Positions 1 to 14,900 of a stretch of DNA of 64,000 nt are shown here, piece by piece (the stretch's first letter is position 1; each line of letters opens with the position of its first letter). The stretch lies in the NCBI GenBank assembly GCA_011800805.1, contig MPNW01000280.1:83637-147636 (forward strand), read 5' to 3'. The stretch comes from Hirudo medicinalis. Lineage: Eukaryota > Annelida > Clitellata > Hirudinida > Hirudinidae. The notes beneath the pieces are model-generated. The model had not been told where the DNA came from and searched no databases. It worked only from the letters and a program-made list of their open reading frames with translations. The translations under genes were made by a program, and so were the position numbers.

Positions 1-127
<127 letters not shown>

Positions 128-1302
128 CTACGATAGACTTTGGTCGACGTAGGAGTCGTGCGTAATTAAGTTGAATATGGTTGGATGGTGAACTTAGATA
201 ATGAAATTAATTTATTGAGGTTAATTTTGGAACAATGCCACGACAAATAAGATGAAATAAGAGGAGTTACATAAGAGAGGATGCGATGCACTGTTTATTG
301 AGGAGAATATTTATTGAGGAGAATATTTATTAAGGAGAATATTTAAGAACGAATATGACGATGTTGATGAGGTTATGCGATCTAATCGACTTGTAAAAGC
401 TAAACAAATACAATTGAAGACATTTAAGTCACGAAGAATGGAAGGCATTAAAATGGAATGAATATCTTTCAACAATAAAATCGTACAGGATTGCTCTTTG
501 AAAGGAGGTTGAAGACGTTGCTCAGAGTCTGCAAGTATTTCACGTTGTCCTTGGCTTCGTTGGCAGAGTCTGTCACTAAGGAATCCTTGAGTGGCATGCA
601 TTTCATACAAATATTATGTTTCAGGCTGATGTCATGTTATTGCTTTAATTCTTATTTTCATTTTGAAATACCTGACAAATCCTAATAATAAGGTGCTAAT
701 GATTTTCCTTGAGGAAATTATTTACAAATAAAATATTTTCCTCTAAGCAAGCTCTAATTAAATTCTACTGCCAAATACGTGGCCTTCTTTTTTATTATTA
801 CTAATAAAATAATATTAGTTAATATTAAATTATTTATAATAATAATAAATTTTCATACGAGGGCCCTCCACTTGTTGATGAGTTTAGACTTGGCAGCCAA
901 CAAAATGTGGATGACTGCTTTGCAATGGTTGCTCTTCAATTGGTCCAACAAGCTTTATTTGGAAATAATTCGTAAATTTTTATTTAACATTCCAATAACT
1001 CCTTCATTTTTAATTTGTACGTCATTCATAAAATAAAAAATAATAAATATTATATAATTAATAAATAATAAATATTAAATATTATATAATTAATAAATAA
1101 TAAATAATAATTATTAAATAATAAATATTATATAATTAAGATGACTTTAAGGAAAGTAGGTGCATCAAGTTGTGAAGCAGTTTTTATTGCAACAATTGAT
1201 GTTCAAATGTTGGTTGAATCACTTAATATTTTATAATAATATACTTACAACAATATACTTATATTAAAACGTAGTTCTAATTTAATATTTAATAAATAAT
1301 TT

Positions 1303-1447
1303 CATATTTAATATTTAATAAATAATTTAATATTTAATAAATAATTTAATATTTAATAAATAATTTAATATTTAATAAATAATTTAATATTTAATATTTA
1401 ATAAATAATTTAATATTTAATAAATAATTTAATATTTAGTAAATAAT
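1303..1447. repeat. 19-bp A/T tandem repeat (minisatellite)
   Basis: A unit of about 19 bp (AATTTAATATTTAATAAAT) is repeated head to tail roughly seven times with small variations. It lies immediately beyond the last visible dynein exon, so it is probably intronic. Confidence 0.85.
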
Positions 1448-1489
1448 TTATCATGTAATTTAATAAATAAGCAAATTCCTCGGACTGAC

Positions 1490-3758
<2,269 letters not shown>

Positions 3759-5090
3759 CTATTGGCGATAACAAATAAACATGATTTTTGAATAAAGTTG
3801 ATGTCAGACTGTGAAATAATAACCAAATTTAGTGATGCGACTTAAAATGGGTTAAAGAAATTATGTTGAACTTAAAAAACTTTTGTCGCTTCTTAAAATT
3901 AGTGCTTATTTTAAAGTTTTAACACACAGGCTACATTCTCATGTCCGCCTGCAACCAATTTCGATTATTTTGCATTTCGTGATGCTTATCGATGTACCAT
4001 GAATATCATCATATCGACGTATTTGAACCACTTATCGATCGCGTTTTCAAATTGTGATAGAATCAGCGATTTTCAAACTTTGTGAAATCAATTTGCCAAA
4101 TTTTCTTAAATGTTGTAAAAAAAATCAACAGAAATCACATCAAAAGCTTATTTTTCATTTATTTATCTAACAAAACTCACCCCTGTTCCTCTCATTGTCC
4201 GAAAATGTCAATGTCGACCAGATTGCAAGTACGGATATAAGTTATAAAAGCATAGATTTGCAGTGCATTAGTTCATACAAGGAACATCAAATTGTGAGAA
4301 ATCTATCATACGAAGTGAACTTATTTGAGCTGAAGCTCTTACGATGTGTATCGTCGCCAAGGTAACATCGAATAACTCCTAGGACGAGTTAGAACTTGAT
4401 TGCTTTTGTAAGAGGATACTTCAATATGAAGGATGCTTATATTGCATTATTTATGTCTATCACATGAGTGTGCAATTTATGGAACACATCGTGCAGATAT
4501 ATTTATAATTGCACGTCTTATTTTTTTTTATCGACTTTGATGGTCCGCTGTGCTATCCCCACTTTCGGAAATGATCCCCGAACTCGTTTCTGTATTTATT
4601 GGTCTCTGCTCTTGTTCTGCCCCTGTAATTCTAAGGCAATTGCCAATGGGCCAGGAGACTAGCCGCCGGATGGGATCAGCGCAGTGGCCTGTAGGCCTCC
4701 ACCATCACACTGCACCGGGGCCTCCACTTGGGTAAATCTGTCGTTGGACTGTTCGTCGATGAAAACCGCTCCGTGAACCAAAGTAGCTAGGAGCGCCAAA
4801 CTAATAATGTTAAGAGGCATCAAATTATCAGTTTCGCCCCGGGCGAAAAACCCTGGCGGGTTCGTGGCAATTAATTATTCGTTCAAAATATCGGCTTATG
4901 GAATTCTGTTTCTTTAAAGTGATGGTTAAACTATATGAATGTTGCCCTACATAAATGCATCTATTCCTATTTGCATTTATTTAAATGTATGTAGACGTTT
5001 TATTAAACATTTTATTTATGTTCAATCAAATCATAAATAAATCACATCAAATAAATATTGTACCAATATGTCATAAGGTGTGTACATGAA
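3759..5090. other. Non-coding stretch upstream of the dynein exons
   Basis: No convincing exon was recognised on either strand. The missing first exon(s) of the dynein gene may lie here. About 4785-4865 resembles two other places in the window (31690-31805 and 55289-55425) and is listed separately as a dispersed repeat. Confidence 0.5.
4785..4865 (+). repeat. Dispersed repeat, copy 1 (hAT-end-like)
   Basis: Contains AAGTAGCTAGGAGCGCC, then AATAATGTTAAG, then ATCAGTTTCGCCCCGGGCG. The same ordered motifs recur at 55289-55425 (plus) and in inverted form at 31690-31805. GTAGCTAGG is typical of hAT-type transposon ends, so this is probably the edge of a non-autonomous element. The exact borders are not defined. 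Confidence 0.6.
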
Positions 5091-5259
5091 CATGGGCGGA
5101 TCTAGCACACTTGAACCTAGACCCCTTAGGGTCACCCCTAAATCGCTTGCTGATGCAAATATCAGCCGGTGGATATTTTATATCCATTTTGCTTATTATT
5201 GTACTTTTGAACCTTTAAAAATTAATTTAAAAAATTCAAATTTATTCAAAGCAAAAGTT

Positions 5260-6000
5260 TTATAAAAAGGCAAGACGATGTGGAACTAATCTACCAAAAT
5301 TGTCAACTTTTGTCTCTGATGGTATTTCAATATCTTGATTTATGTTCATAAGAGATAGCCCATTTAGTCTGTCAAGTGTCATCGTAGATCGAAGATAAGT
5401 TTTTAATCTTTTGAGAGTCGAAAAACTTCTTTCATTGCTAGCTGTTGTGGATGGTCTGATAACCGAAATGAATAAAATCATCTCCATCTCTTCACCAACC
5501 AAACCGCAATCTCTCCTTTCTTAGCAACGCTTACGGCCTCTCATCTCCCAAATCAAGCACGATGCCGCCTCCGCTGCCTCCGACATTTTTGTCATAGCCT
5601 TAGTTCTTTCCCGGCTCGACAAACCGATTTGAGTGAGGAACGTGTAGGCCGACTTCCCAACTAAACCCCTCGCACCAACTTCAACGGGCATTAATTTTAC
5701 CCGTAAGCCGCTATCCTCCAGATTTTTCGCTAAACCAGAGTATTTCTCCGTTTTTAGCACATTACTCGCTTCGATCCTATCCTCCCAAGGTACCGTCAAC
5801 TCTATCAAAGATTGATAATCTCTGATTACAATCTCTGATTGTAAGCCATGTGTCTATGGCAAGTCTGGAAAAGCGTCTGCAATCATCTTCAGCTGATCAC
5901 TGGACAATGCTTCAGGATTTTTCAACATAACAGACACCAACTTAGAGGCCAATGCAATGTCACTGTCTTGGACTAATGCGCTCTTCAAGTCCCTGGATCA
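5260..6000 (-). pseudogene. hAT transposase remnant (ZMYM/TTF-type, C-terminal dimerisation domain)
   Basis: Two separate minus-strand pieces remain. The upstream one, about 5860-6000, reads ALVQDSDIALASKLVSVM and ends in a stop. The downstream one, 5260-5502, carries the hallmark hAT dimerisation motif, ASNERSFSTLKRLKTYLRST then MTLDRLNGLSL and an NIN-D-I end. A foreign segment at about 5521-5820 separates them. Transposase of this kind excises and inserts hAT elements; this copy is interrupted and incomplete, so it cannot encode an active enzyme. Confidence 0.85.
5521..5820 (-). mobile_element. Non-LTR retrotransposon fragment (polyprotein C-terminus), copy 1
   Basis: The 95-codon minus-strand frame starts with IELTVPWEDRIE, then PVEVGARGLVGKS and [20 protein letters not shown] and PVEVG.RG are characteristic of the segment following reverse transcriptase in many invertebrate non-LTR elements. 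It interrupts the hAT transposase, so it inserted after that element. A related copy lies in a SIRT4 intron (12430-13330). Confidence 0.8.
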
Positions 6001-6972
6001 TATTTTCGCTTCTTTGCTTTTTATTTGACAAATTTAATGATAACGATTTTTGCGAAGTTAATTGAGAGTGAGTAGAAAGCGAATAGTAGTAAAGTAGAGA
6101 GTGTAAAGTCGCCTTGGTGCCTTATATAGGCACTCAGAAAGGATGGTGCTCCTAACACCAGGGAATCGCGGTCATGTGCTAGGTGTAGCAAGTAGCCTCA
6201 TCTTGCACGTTAAGGGCAAAGTTCAGCGTCCTGCCCATGAGCTAGGTGTGTGTGTTATGTGCAAGCTTTGGTCACAAGTAGGACGAAGTTCATCCGCCAC
6301 TGAATCCACTAATGAACTGTGACTAAAGCTTATCAGTGTATTGTTGGGGTTGAAGGCTGGGGTAGTATTGCCGGTTTTAATCTGTCTATTGAGACAATGT
6401 CACTGTGTTAGTCTTGTTGATTACAAAATACTAATATTTTCATCCAAAGTAAATTATTTAAATAAAGTAGATTTTTTCTTAGACTTCAAAAATCATGGGG
6501 GGAGGCCATGGCCCTCCCTTCCCCCTTCTAAATCCGCCACTGCGTATGTTCAAATAGAACCTCAAGATCACTAATGTAGAGGGAAGCTTTCGCTGAAGAG
6601 GAACGTTTTGAGGGCGGAGTGAAACCCGGCCGGATCAGCGTTGGTAGTCGAAGGGGAGGAGTCTGTTCCAGACTTGCATTTATTACACATATTGCATAGT
6701 TTTAGTTTAACATATTTTTTAACAAAAAAAAAGATAAAAAGAATTGACTTTTTCTTGCCCCATAATAACCAATAAAATTTTCATAACATTCATTTTGAGC
6801 AAAAAAAAGATCTATCACAGTAGCATTAATTTTAGAAAATGATTTATTAAAAATGTTAATAGTTCAGTATTGTGATGCAAAATTAAACTATAACTATAAG
6901 TAAACCGAATTCAGCAAAAAAATTGTGCGCAATAAGCATACAAAAGCAGACGATACAGAGTTTAGTCTTGAC

Positions 6973-9900
6973 ATGGACGATTCTTGCTGCCAAGGAGATT
7001 TTATCATTGCTTGTTCAAAGTTTCTTGCGGAGAACAATTATTTCCGACTTATCGAGGACCGCTGCAAATTTTTTGACGGCTTACAGGTTATGTTGCGGAG
7101 TTTGAAAAACTTTGCATTAATTTTCGACTTTTAAAGCAAAGAATAATCGATAACTAGGATGAGGCTTTCGAACTGGTAATTCCTATTGATGTCTTTGATT
7201 TGCTGAATTTTCATGGTTAGTGGTTTTTTTAAATTTCATTTTTAATATAGTTGACTGTTTTTCGTTGAAAGACTAGATTTTACTTTTAGTTTCATTTAAT
7301 TGCCTTAACTTGAATTAACCAAGATAAAACATTATTAATTTATTTTTTCAAATTCAGTATCAATAGCGAGACCCCTCTCATTCGAATGACATCTAGTGAT
7401 TTATAATTTTTCTTCTGGTTATTTTTTGTTTCAAAAATCTTCAATTGATCAACATCATCACCATATATATTGTCAACTAACAATCATATATTCAATGCAA
7501 CACACTTTAATGCAGTTGACTTTGGTAACCTTGTCTTGAACGTTCCATTGAAGGCTTCAGAAGTATTCAGAAATGTTAGAGCAATTGTTGCATATAATCC
7601 TTTGAAGTATGTGTTTATGTATCAGTTTGGTTCAGGTAATCTTTACACACATTAGAGAAAAAGGATGGCTGCCTCGTTGCAAGATAGGAACGCAATTGTC
7701 TGTGAGACTTCGCATTAGCAGACTTCCGCCTTTTGAATGGTATTATTGCTCATAACTTTTGTTCCGATAAATAATTATTAAGCAAACACCTCAGAGTGTA
7801 ATGCATCATTTTCAGTATAAATAAAGAATTGTTGACTTAAACATCTTGAATATTATTAAGAGACAATTACAGTTTTGTATGCAGGTTTTTCTGTGTGCTT
7901 AACAAACTTATTTATTTTGTTATGTTTCATATTCAAAGCTACCAGCTTCCATCGTTGACTCTGTACAGATCAAAGATGTGTCAGCCCAAGTTGATCCAAC
8001 TAAAAGGATTAATATCAGGAATCTCACCAATTCAGAAATATTTGTAAGAATTAACCAAAAATTAATTTCAATTACCTTAGAAGAAGTTCAATATTGTTGA
8101 CTCCATTCAAAATTAAAAACTTGTTCAGAAAAAGTACAAAGTTTGAATGCAATGCTTGCAAAAAGGGAGAATTCACATTTTTGAGACATTTTGGGACATC
8201 TGACAAAATGCTTATTAGGTACAAAAATGTTATATCTGAAATCATCACCTGCATATATTTTAATGAAAGCGAATTTACTTAATAAAATAGAAGAAGTGAA
8301 TTGAATTGCAAGATTTGCAGCACAAGGATGGAAGAAAAGGTTTCGTGCCGAGTCTTGGCAGGTAGTCCGATTTACTTTTAATAATATTTTTATTTCATGA
8401 AAGGGACTTAAAATAAATGTATTAAAATCATCCACTCAAATATGCAGACAAGGTCGTCTTTTATCTAATGGAGAATGAATTACTAAAATGTAAAAGGATC
8501 AGCCAAAGTGTTGTTGCATGTGCAAGGGGTATGGCATATGTTATGTTGGCTAGTAATACCTTCACTCAGATATTTCATAACGTTTAACTTACCTAGAATA
8601 TTATATTTAACTTGACTAGACTTGCATAAGTTTAGTGAAATAATTAAAATGCAGATGAATTGGCATCAGGCATTCAACTTGGCAGAGTATGCATTGCAGT
8701 TGGTATTCCAATTTACGACTTCAAGAAAAAACTTCATGTCTTTGAAGTGAGCATTGAAGAATTGCAGAGCACATGAGTGAATCATTGCATGTTATTTTTT
8801 TACATTTTTATTACAAGGATTATATCTTTGAATTATGGCTAATTGATGTAACTAGGAGTGTTTGGGCATTACATGTTGAATTATTGAATTGAATTCATTA
8901 TTTATTATTTGTTTCTACTAATGATTACTTTATAAACTAGGTCTTGAGTGTAACTCCAGTTTTAAGAGTGCCACAAGTGAGTAATTTGTGTTTTTGAGTA
9001 ACTGGTTTTAAAGGTCACAATTAAATGGATTATATGTAATGGCTTATTTAAGTATTAACCATCATTATAATACATAATCTAAGTTGATGTAATGCTTGCA
9101 TCAGTATCTCCTTATGTAGATCCTCTATTTTTCTTTCACCATTCAGAGGCACAAAAGTCCTCGCTCATTACAGACCATCTTCCCAGCCGTTCCAAGTTCT
9201 ATCAAGGCTTTATATCATGGTAGGCTGCTTTTCTTCAATGAGAGGATTTAGAAATAGAAAACATTAATTTGCTTACAACTTTTATGATGGCTGGTTACCG
9301 TTTCATGTTTGGCTGTTTTATTTATTTATTACTTCTTTTCAGATCGCAAAGATTCCTCGTGGAGTTTTGTCTTTAGTCTGACTTATGCATTTGCTGGTTG
9401 TCTAAGCGTTCCATACATTTATTATCATTAAAAACATTTATTCCTTTAAGCCCGATCAATGAGGCACTCATTATTCAATCTTTAACTGGGATGTTAACTA
9501 AAATTTTTGAATTTGTAAGTAAATAAATGAAGAGATGTAGCAGTTGTCAATAACTCAACCTGTGAATAAGGTGCTTTATGAGGTGCAGTGATGATGTTAA
9601 TACTGTCTCAGGCAATGTCACGCCTCCAGGGACATTTCATGATTTAAAGCTCGCTTTGTTACTTGGCCTTGTCTCCAGCTCGAATCAGGTATGAGTAGCA
9701 ATTATTTTTTATACTTTGTTCATTGACATGTTAATGAATTTTATGATGTTATTAAACATTTGTAATTGTAATTGTAGTAATATTGTTGCACTGATAAGTC
9801 GAGGTTGCAATAAGTTATTTGAAATAATATTTATTACCATCTTAAGAGTTATTCAGGACTGGACCTGTTAGTTCTGGGTGTGGATGGTCTTATCGTGAAT

Positions 9901-11795
9901 AGGCTTCTCATGCACGCAGGTCAGTTTGCTCTCAAGTTCTCCATTCTCAATAGCGATATCAGTCTTCTTCCGACGCCTTGTAAAGATCGGAGTGGAAGCG
10001 GATTTATTGAAGGTTTCTTTTATTCCATCTAAGTGATTATTGTGTGGTCACAATATCTAATTAGGTTATTCATTTCTTAGTAATTTAACCTTGATGATCT
10101 TATGTTTTAATAACTTAATATTGATTTCTTGTAATTATTGTGAAATGTTGAAGGAGGTTTGTTGACGTTGTGTGATGGAGGAGTTTGCCTCATCCCTGAA
10201 TTGTTACATACTGACAAAAACTTCAGAGATAAAATCGTACAAGGTCCTGTCCTTTTCCATCCAATTACATTTAAAATCTGTTTAATTATTTCTAAAATTG
10301 TTGCGCACTCCAATTGATTTGGTATCTACCATTAATTTCTAAGACTTAAAATTTCTTGAGTTTTCTAATTATAGTATAACCATTAATTTCAACAAAAACA
10401 CAAAAATTAATTCATTAGTTTTAGATTCAAGCATTTCTCTTACATCAAATTCTTCTGGATTGACTTCAAACCAACTCTTAGGACACAGGACATGTCAGTT
10501 GTGGACCTACCTGGAAACTCCTTGTACTTCCTTCAGTTCACCACACATATCAGATGCCAAGACTACCAAGTTTAATGTTGTGATCAAGTAATACATGAAC
10601 ATTGACTTTCAAGAATTATTCAATCAAAATTATTCCATATTAAAACATTGCTTCCGAGATTAATATGTCTAATACATGTTGATTATGTTAATTATTTTTC
10701 ATTTGGCCCTCAGTAAACTTTAAACTTTCTTTGGAAGTCTTTTCCCAATGGTGATCCAGGCAGATGTATTTGCCCAGTCACTACCCTATGAATTGTTGGT
10801 TACCAATATTTTGACTCAGGCACAGTGTGATGCAAGGGATCCACTCATCTCCTGCAGTGATTTCAAACAGGTTATCTGGTGATTATTATTTATTTGATGA
10901 TCTGCAATACCAGCGGGACTTCTTAACTGCAAATTATTTTAGGACTTCGTTGATGCTTAAGACTTGAATGACTTTAAAACTTCCATCGCAGTTCCTTTTA
11001 ACCAAATTCAAGTGTGTTTTGTTTTCTAATTCCCCTTCACAGTTCTTAACTTTTGTGAGAGGCTTGGATGTTGACCTCAAAAAAGAAAGTCAGGATTTGA
11101 TTAGAAGCTACTACATAGCAAGCAGGACCTCCAGATGTTTCATCGATTCTTCGTTCCTCATGCCAAGAACTTCTATCAAGACGATGTTAGCTATTATTGA
11201 TAATTGTTCGGCAGCATTGCAAGATTCCTTTGACATCTCTCGAACATCAGAACGTGCATGGCCGAATCATTTGCCAAGTTGAACATGAGGCAGGAGGTCC
11301 TGGAGAGTGATGCCCTCTTTGCAATTTATTTCTATGAAGAGATGCTTTTTTACAGGACAGGTCTGGTTACTGTGGACATTGATGAAAATAATTATTTGGA
11401 ATGCAATAACACGTTTCAAAATTTTTAGAAACTTATTTTTTGCGAAGGTGTCTCGGTCCTCGGAGTAACACCATCCCTGCATGCATGCGACCTTAACCTT
11501 CACGCTTCTATTGGGTTGCTCGTGAGACAAATTTGTAACACTTTCGACTAGCTTTGACGTTTATAAATACTTAATCAAATGCTTTGCTTTGGGTGTTAAA
11601 GAATTACTTAGTTTGGTCCCCAAATGGTCACGCCCAACCTAAAGTAAATCTGTAATGTTTACTTAGATTCACTACATTTTTTTAAATATTTGATAGGTTG
11701 ACGAAAAGCTTCATTCCTTCAGGGAACAACTTGTAAAGTTTCTGCACAAACATTGTGATTTACTGGGAGATTGTGACATCGAATTAGAAGACTAA
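6973..11795 (+). CDS. MCMDC2: MCM domain-containing protein 2 (MCMDC2)
   Basis: A degenerate member of the MCM helicase family; in mouse it is needed for meiotic recombination and homologue synapsis. About 18 exons can be followed. Landmarks in order are CKFFDGLQ, LNVPLKASEVFRNV (7516 on), a zinc-ribbon with FECNACKKGEF and NCKICSTRMEE (8120-8360), GNVTPPGTFHDLKLALLLGL (9610-9689), LDLLVLGVDGLIVNRLL, CDGGVCLIPELL, SYYIASRTSR, MAESFAKLNMRQEVLESD, and the last exon VDEKLHSF to the stop. These align in order with human MCMDC2 as remembered. No Walker A GxxGxGKS is present and Walker B is degenerate, as in the family. ATG at 6973 is the first in frame, but an upstream exon is possible. A 65-nt intron (11186-11250) restores the frame between two conserved blocks. 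Confidence 0.9.
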
Positions 11796-11826
11796 AACAC
11801 GTGAAACAGATTTTAGTGATATAAAT

Positions 11827-11836
11827 TTTATTTATT
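11827..11836 (-). terminator. Candidate poly(A) signals for SIRT4
   Basis: Two overlapping AATAAA hexamers on the minus strand lie about 115 nt downstream of the SIRT4 stop codon (11949-11951). Confidence 0.55.
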
Positions 11837-11854
11837 CCAATAATCTGGACTTAC

Positions 11855-11860
11855 AATAAA
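11855..11860 (+). terminator. Candidate poly(A) signal for MCMDC2
   Basis: AATAAA lies 60 nt after the MCMDC2 stop at 11793-11795, a typical position for a short 3' UTR. It is to the right of the SIRT4 signals, so the two mature transcripts would overlap. Confidence 0.6.
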
Positions 11861-11948
11861 GTGCACCTAAGAAAAATGTAAATTTATGGCCAAAGATCAA
11901 AGCCCCTCATTTGAGCAAGATCCTTTTGAGAACATTTAAATTTTGCCT

Positions 11949-14900
11949 CTAGTTGAACTGAATTCTGGGCAGAACGTCTCCACATTTAGCTTCAATCTTT
12001 AAATCGACAATACCGTCCGCCCTCGTTGGACCGATGTTGACGATGGCCAATCTCTTTCCACCTTCTTTGCATTTCACGGCGAGTCTATAGCCTGAATAAA
12101 CCTCAAATCAAGGAGAACATTACCATTAAAAAAGGTGAACTTGATATTTTTATCAGAATTTATTGAGCAAACAGAAAAAAGGGAAAAATCAATTTACATA
12201 TGAATTCAAAAGGAATGTCCCAATGGATCAAATTCCCATCTCGGGGACATCATGAGAAAAACAAAAAAGTGACGAAGCAAGATGCGAATCTTAAACAGTC
12301 AGAATAAAGACTTAAATAATCAAAATGTGGGTAAAGCAATTTTTTTTTATGTAAATGACTTCAGATTTTTCTTATATCAGGGCAAACAGTTAGCTTGGGT
12401 GTCACCTTATTCTAGTTCAGAGTAGAATATGAGAGGTCCAAGGAAAATATTAAGGTTTTTTTTATATGCAGTAAGAGAAATTCCTTGGAGCTCTGGAAGG
12501 GATCCTCGGAGGAGTTCCCCCGTCTTCAAATATTTTGGCCCTATGAATCTCCTTAAGCTTTCAGGGGACAGGCCGCATCTGGCGATCGGCCTGATGTCCC
12601 TGTCGGTTTCAACCTTTCAGGCCCGGCCCTATCTTCAGCCATGTGAGGCTCTCGCTGTCATTCTTATGCCGATCATTATTGCCCGGACTGGAGAGACTAC
12701 GAAAGCTCTCGTTGGCTTCTTTACGTCACTTACTGCACGGCTTGGAAGCCCACAACCTTCGACTATGCGAGGCTCTCTTTGGCTTTCTTGTGTAGATCAT
12801 GTCCTCCCCAGTTGCCTACAGTGGCCTTGATAGCCCTCGGTGGCTTCTTCATGCCATGTACTTCATATTTGCAAACAGGGGCCTAAATTTTCTAGCAGCA
12901 GTCGGGAGATAGAAATTTTTTGGGACTCGGCCACTGCTTTTATTCAACCCCATTTGGACAGAAGTCGATAGTGATTTGCTAGCCTGTGACCAGCCTATTT
13001 TTCCCCAATAACTGCTGCATCTCTCGGCCGAGGAGTTGGCCCGTCGTTGGATCATTGACACCGGAGATCGACAGCTTTCTCCGGCTTTCATGCACTGGCT
13101 TCGGAAGACTCCTTCTGGCCTCTCATTTGCCAGATCCAGAATGAGGCCGCTTCTGCAGCCTTCAGACATCTTTGCCAAAGCCTTTGTTCTTTCTCGGCTA
13201 GACAATCCAATCTTAGCGATGAAGGCGTAAGTCAACCTGCCCCTTGAGCCAACCTCGATGGGGAAGAGGTCTGTTTTGTAGCCTTTTGCTTCCAGGTCCA
13301 TCGACAGATCTGCATACTTTTCTGCCTTGAGTGCATTGCTATATTGAATTATATAATGTGTAGAGGAACAGAGATTACAGAGAGAACATTACAGTTGAAG
13401 TTGATAGATTCATGTCGAGCGGTAGTAGCAGCTTGTGTTCGTGTTTGAACATCACAAAGTTGGAATTAGTAATTTTAATGCTGATTTGTACAAGCAACAA
13501 ATTGTATGCCTAAATGTATATCAAGGAACAAAGTTGGAAGCAGTTGGTGATTAGTATTTGGTTGTGGCACTCACATATAATGAGCTTCCGATCACGAGCA
13601 TGGAATCACACTTTTTAATAAGTGCATCAGCTATCCGAACAGTCTTCATTGGAACATTTTCACCAAAAAAAACTACACCTGGTTTGAGCAATCCTCCGCA
13701 GCGACTGCACGAAGGGGCCTCAACAATTAAAAACAATATCATGCTCATGTTTCAGTATTTGAAATTTATGAAATCTTTATGCATGATTTCAGACTGATGA
13801 CCTCAAATCAAATTTAACCTAGAACATTTTGTCAAATGATATAAAAAAGATTCAAAAATACAGAGGAACTTACATAACTTTACAATTTGTAAATGTCTAG
13901 TTGTATTAATCTTTATTTGAACATATGTTCAAAATCATTACTTTGAAATTGGCCACTGCTTCATCACTCAATAAGACATCTCCATCCGGAGCGAGGGCAT
14001 CATCGACATTGACCGACTTTATCCAGTCACCATTCGATGCAGATATTTCTTCTTGCAGAGCAAATCTGCTTTGCGAAAACCCACAACTGAGACATACTAC
14101 TCTGTCAAGAAATTGTTAATGCCTTGTTTCAATCCAGTCTGAATTCTTGTTATTTACCATTGAGCTACTTGTGGGTTGTTCCATGGAGTTCAACTACTTT
14201 TGTGCTCCCAGCTTTTGTGTGGAGCCTGTCGACATTTTGAGTGATCAGGTGGAGCAGCCTGTCCCTCCGTTCCCACTCTGCTAGAATAAGGTGTCCGATG
14301 TTGGGCTGGAAAGAAGAGAACTGGGGCCATGCCACAAAATTTCTTGCCCAATATCTTCTCCGTGCGTGCTCACTTTCTAAGTAGTTTTTAAAATTAACTG
14401 GCCTTCTGTTGGTTCTTGCATAAAGTCCAACTCCCTCAGATCTGTAATCTGAAATTTCCAAATAATTTCAAATTGAGTTCCACATATATAGCATCAAAAA
14501 AGACATTGTTAGCCATTTGTAAAGTGCCTATTCCTGAGGGCACTTTATTATTTATTAATTGTTTTTCTGAGTAAGACAACATTGAAAATATCCACAGAAA
14601 AAGAGCTTTAAAATGCAGTCTATGTTTAGGAAATCAGTCAAAACTGCTAAGCATTCCTTTACTACATAAGCTTCTGTCCAATCCAGTATATTTTGATCTA
14701 ATGTTCCCCACAACAACATTGTCTTTTTTGACCCTTTCTATTGTTTCGTTGGCATTTGTAATTGTTTCCAAATTTGTTTACCTCAAATGAATACACTTTT
14801 CCCATATTAATCCCAAAAGTGGTGTATCACACAGACAATAGTAAACTTAAACCATTATAAATTAATGTTATGTTATATTATGTTAAGTTGTTCATCTAGT

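Larger units (their letters stand above)
5091..6542 (-). mobile_element. Decayed hAT DNA transposon with a nested retroelement
   Basis: The left end reads CATGGGCGGATCTAGCA and the right end, read on the minus strand, CAGTGGCGGATTTAGAA; these are imperfect terminal inverted repeats of hAT type. Transposase remnants lie between them on the minus strand (5260-6000), split by a fragment of non-LTR retrotransposon. At about 1.45 kb the element is far shorter than an autonomous hAT element, so it is internally deleted. I could not find a convincing 8-bp target-site duplication, and a second CCGCCACTG motif at about 6294 leaves the right border open. Confidence 0.75.

Noticed and set aside
311..685. 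Frames near the left edge, one with TSRLDRITSSTSSY
   Set aside because: Faintly retroelement-like wording but no conserved motif or continuation; not supportable.
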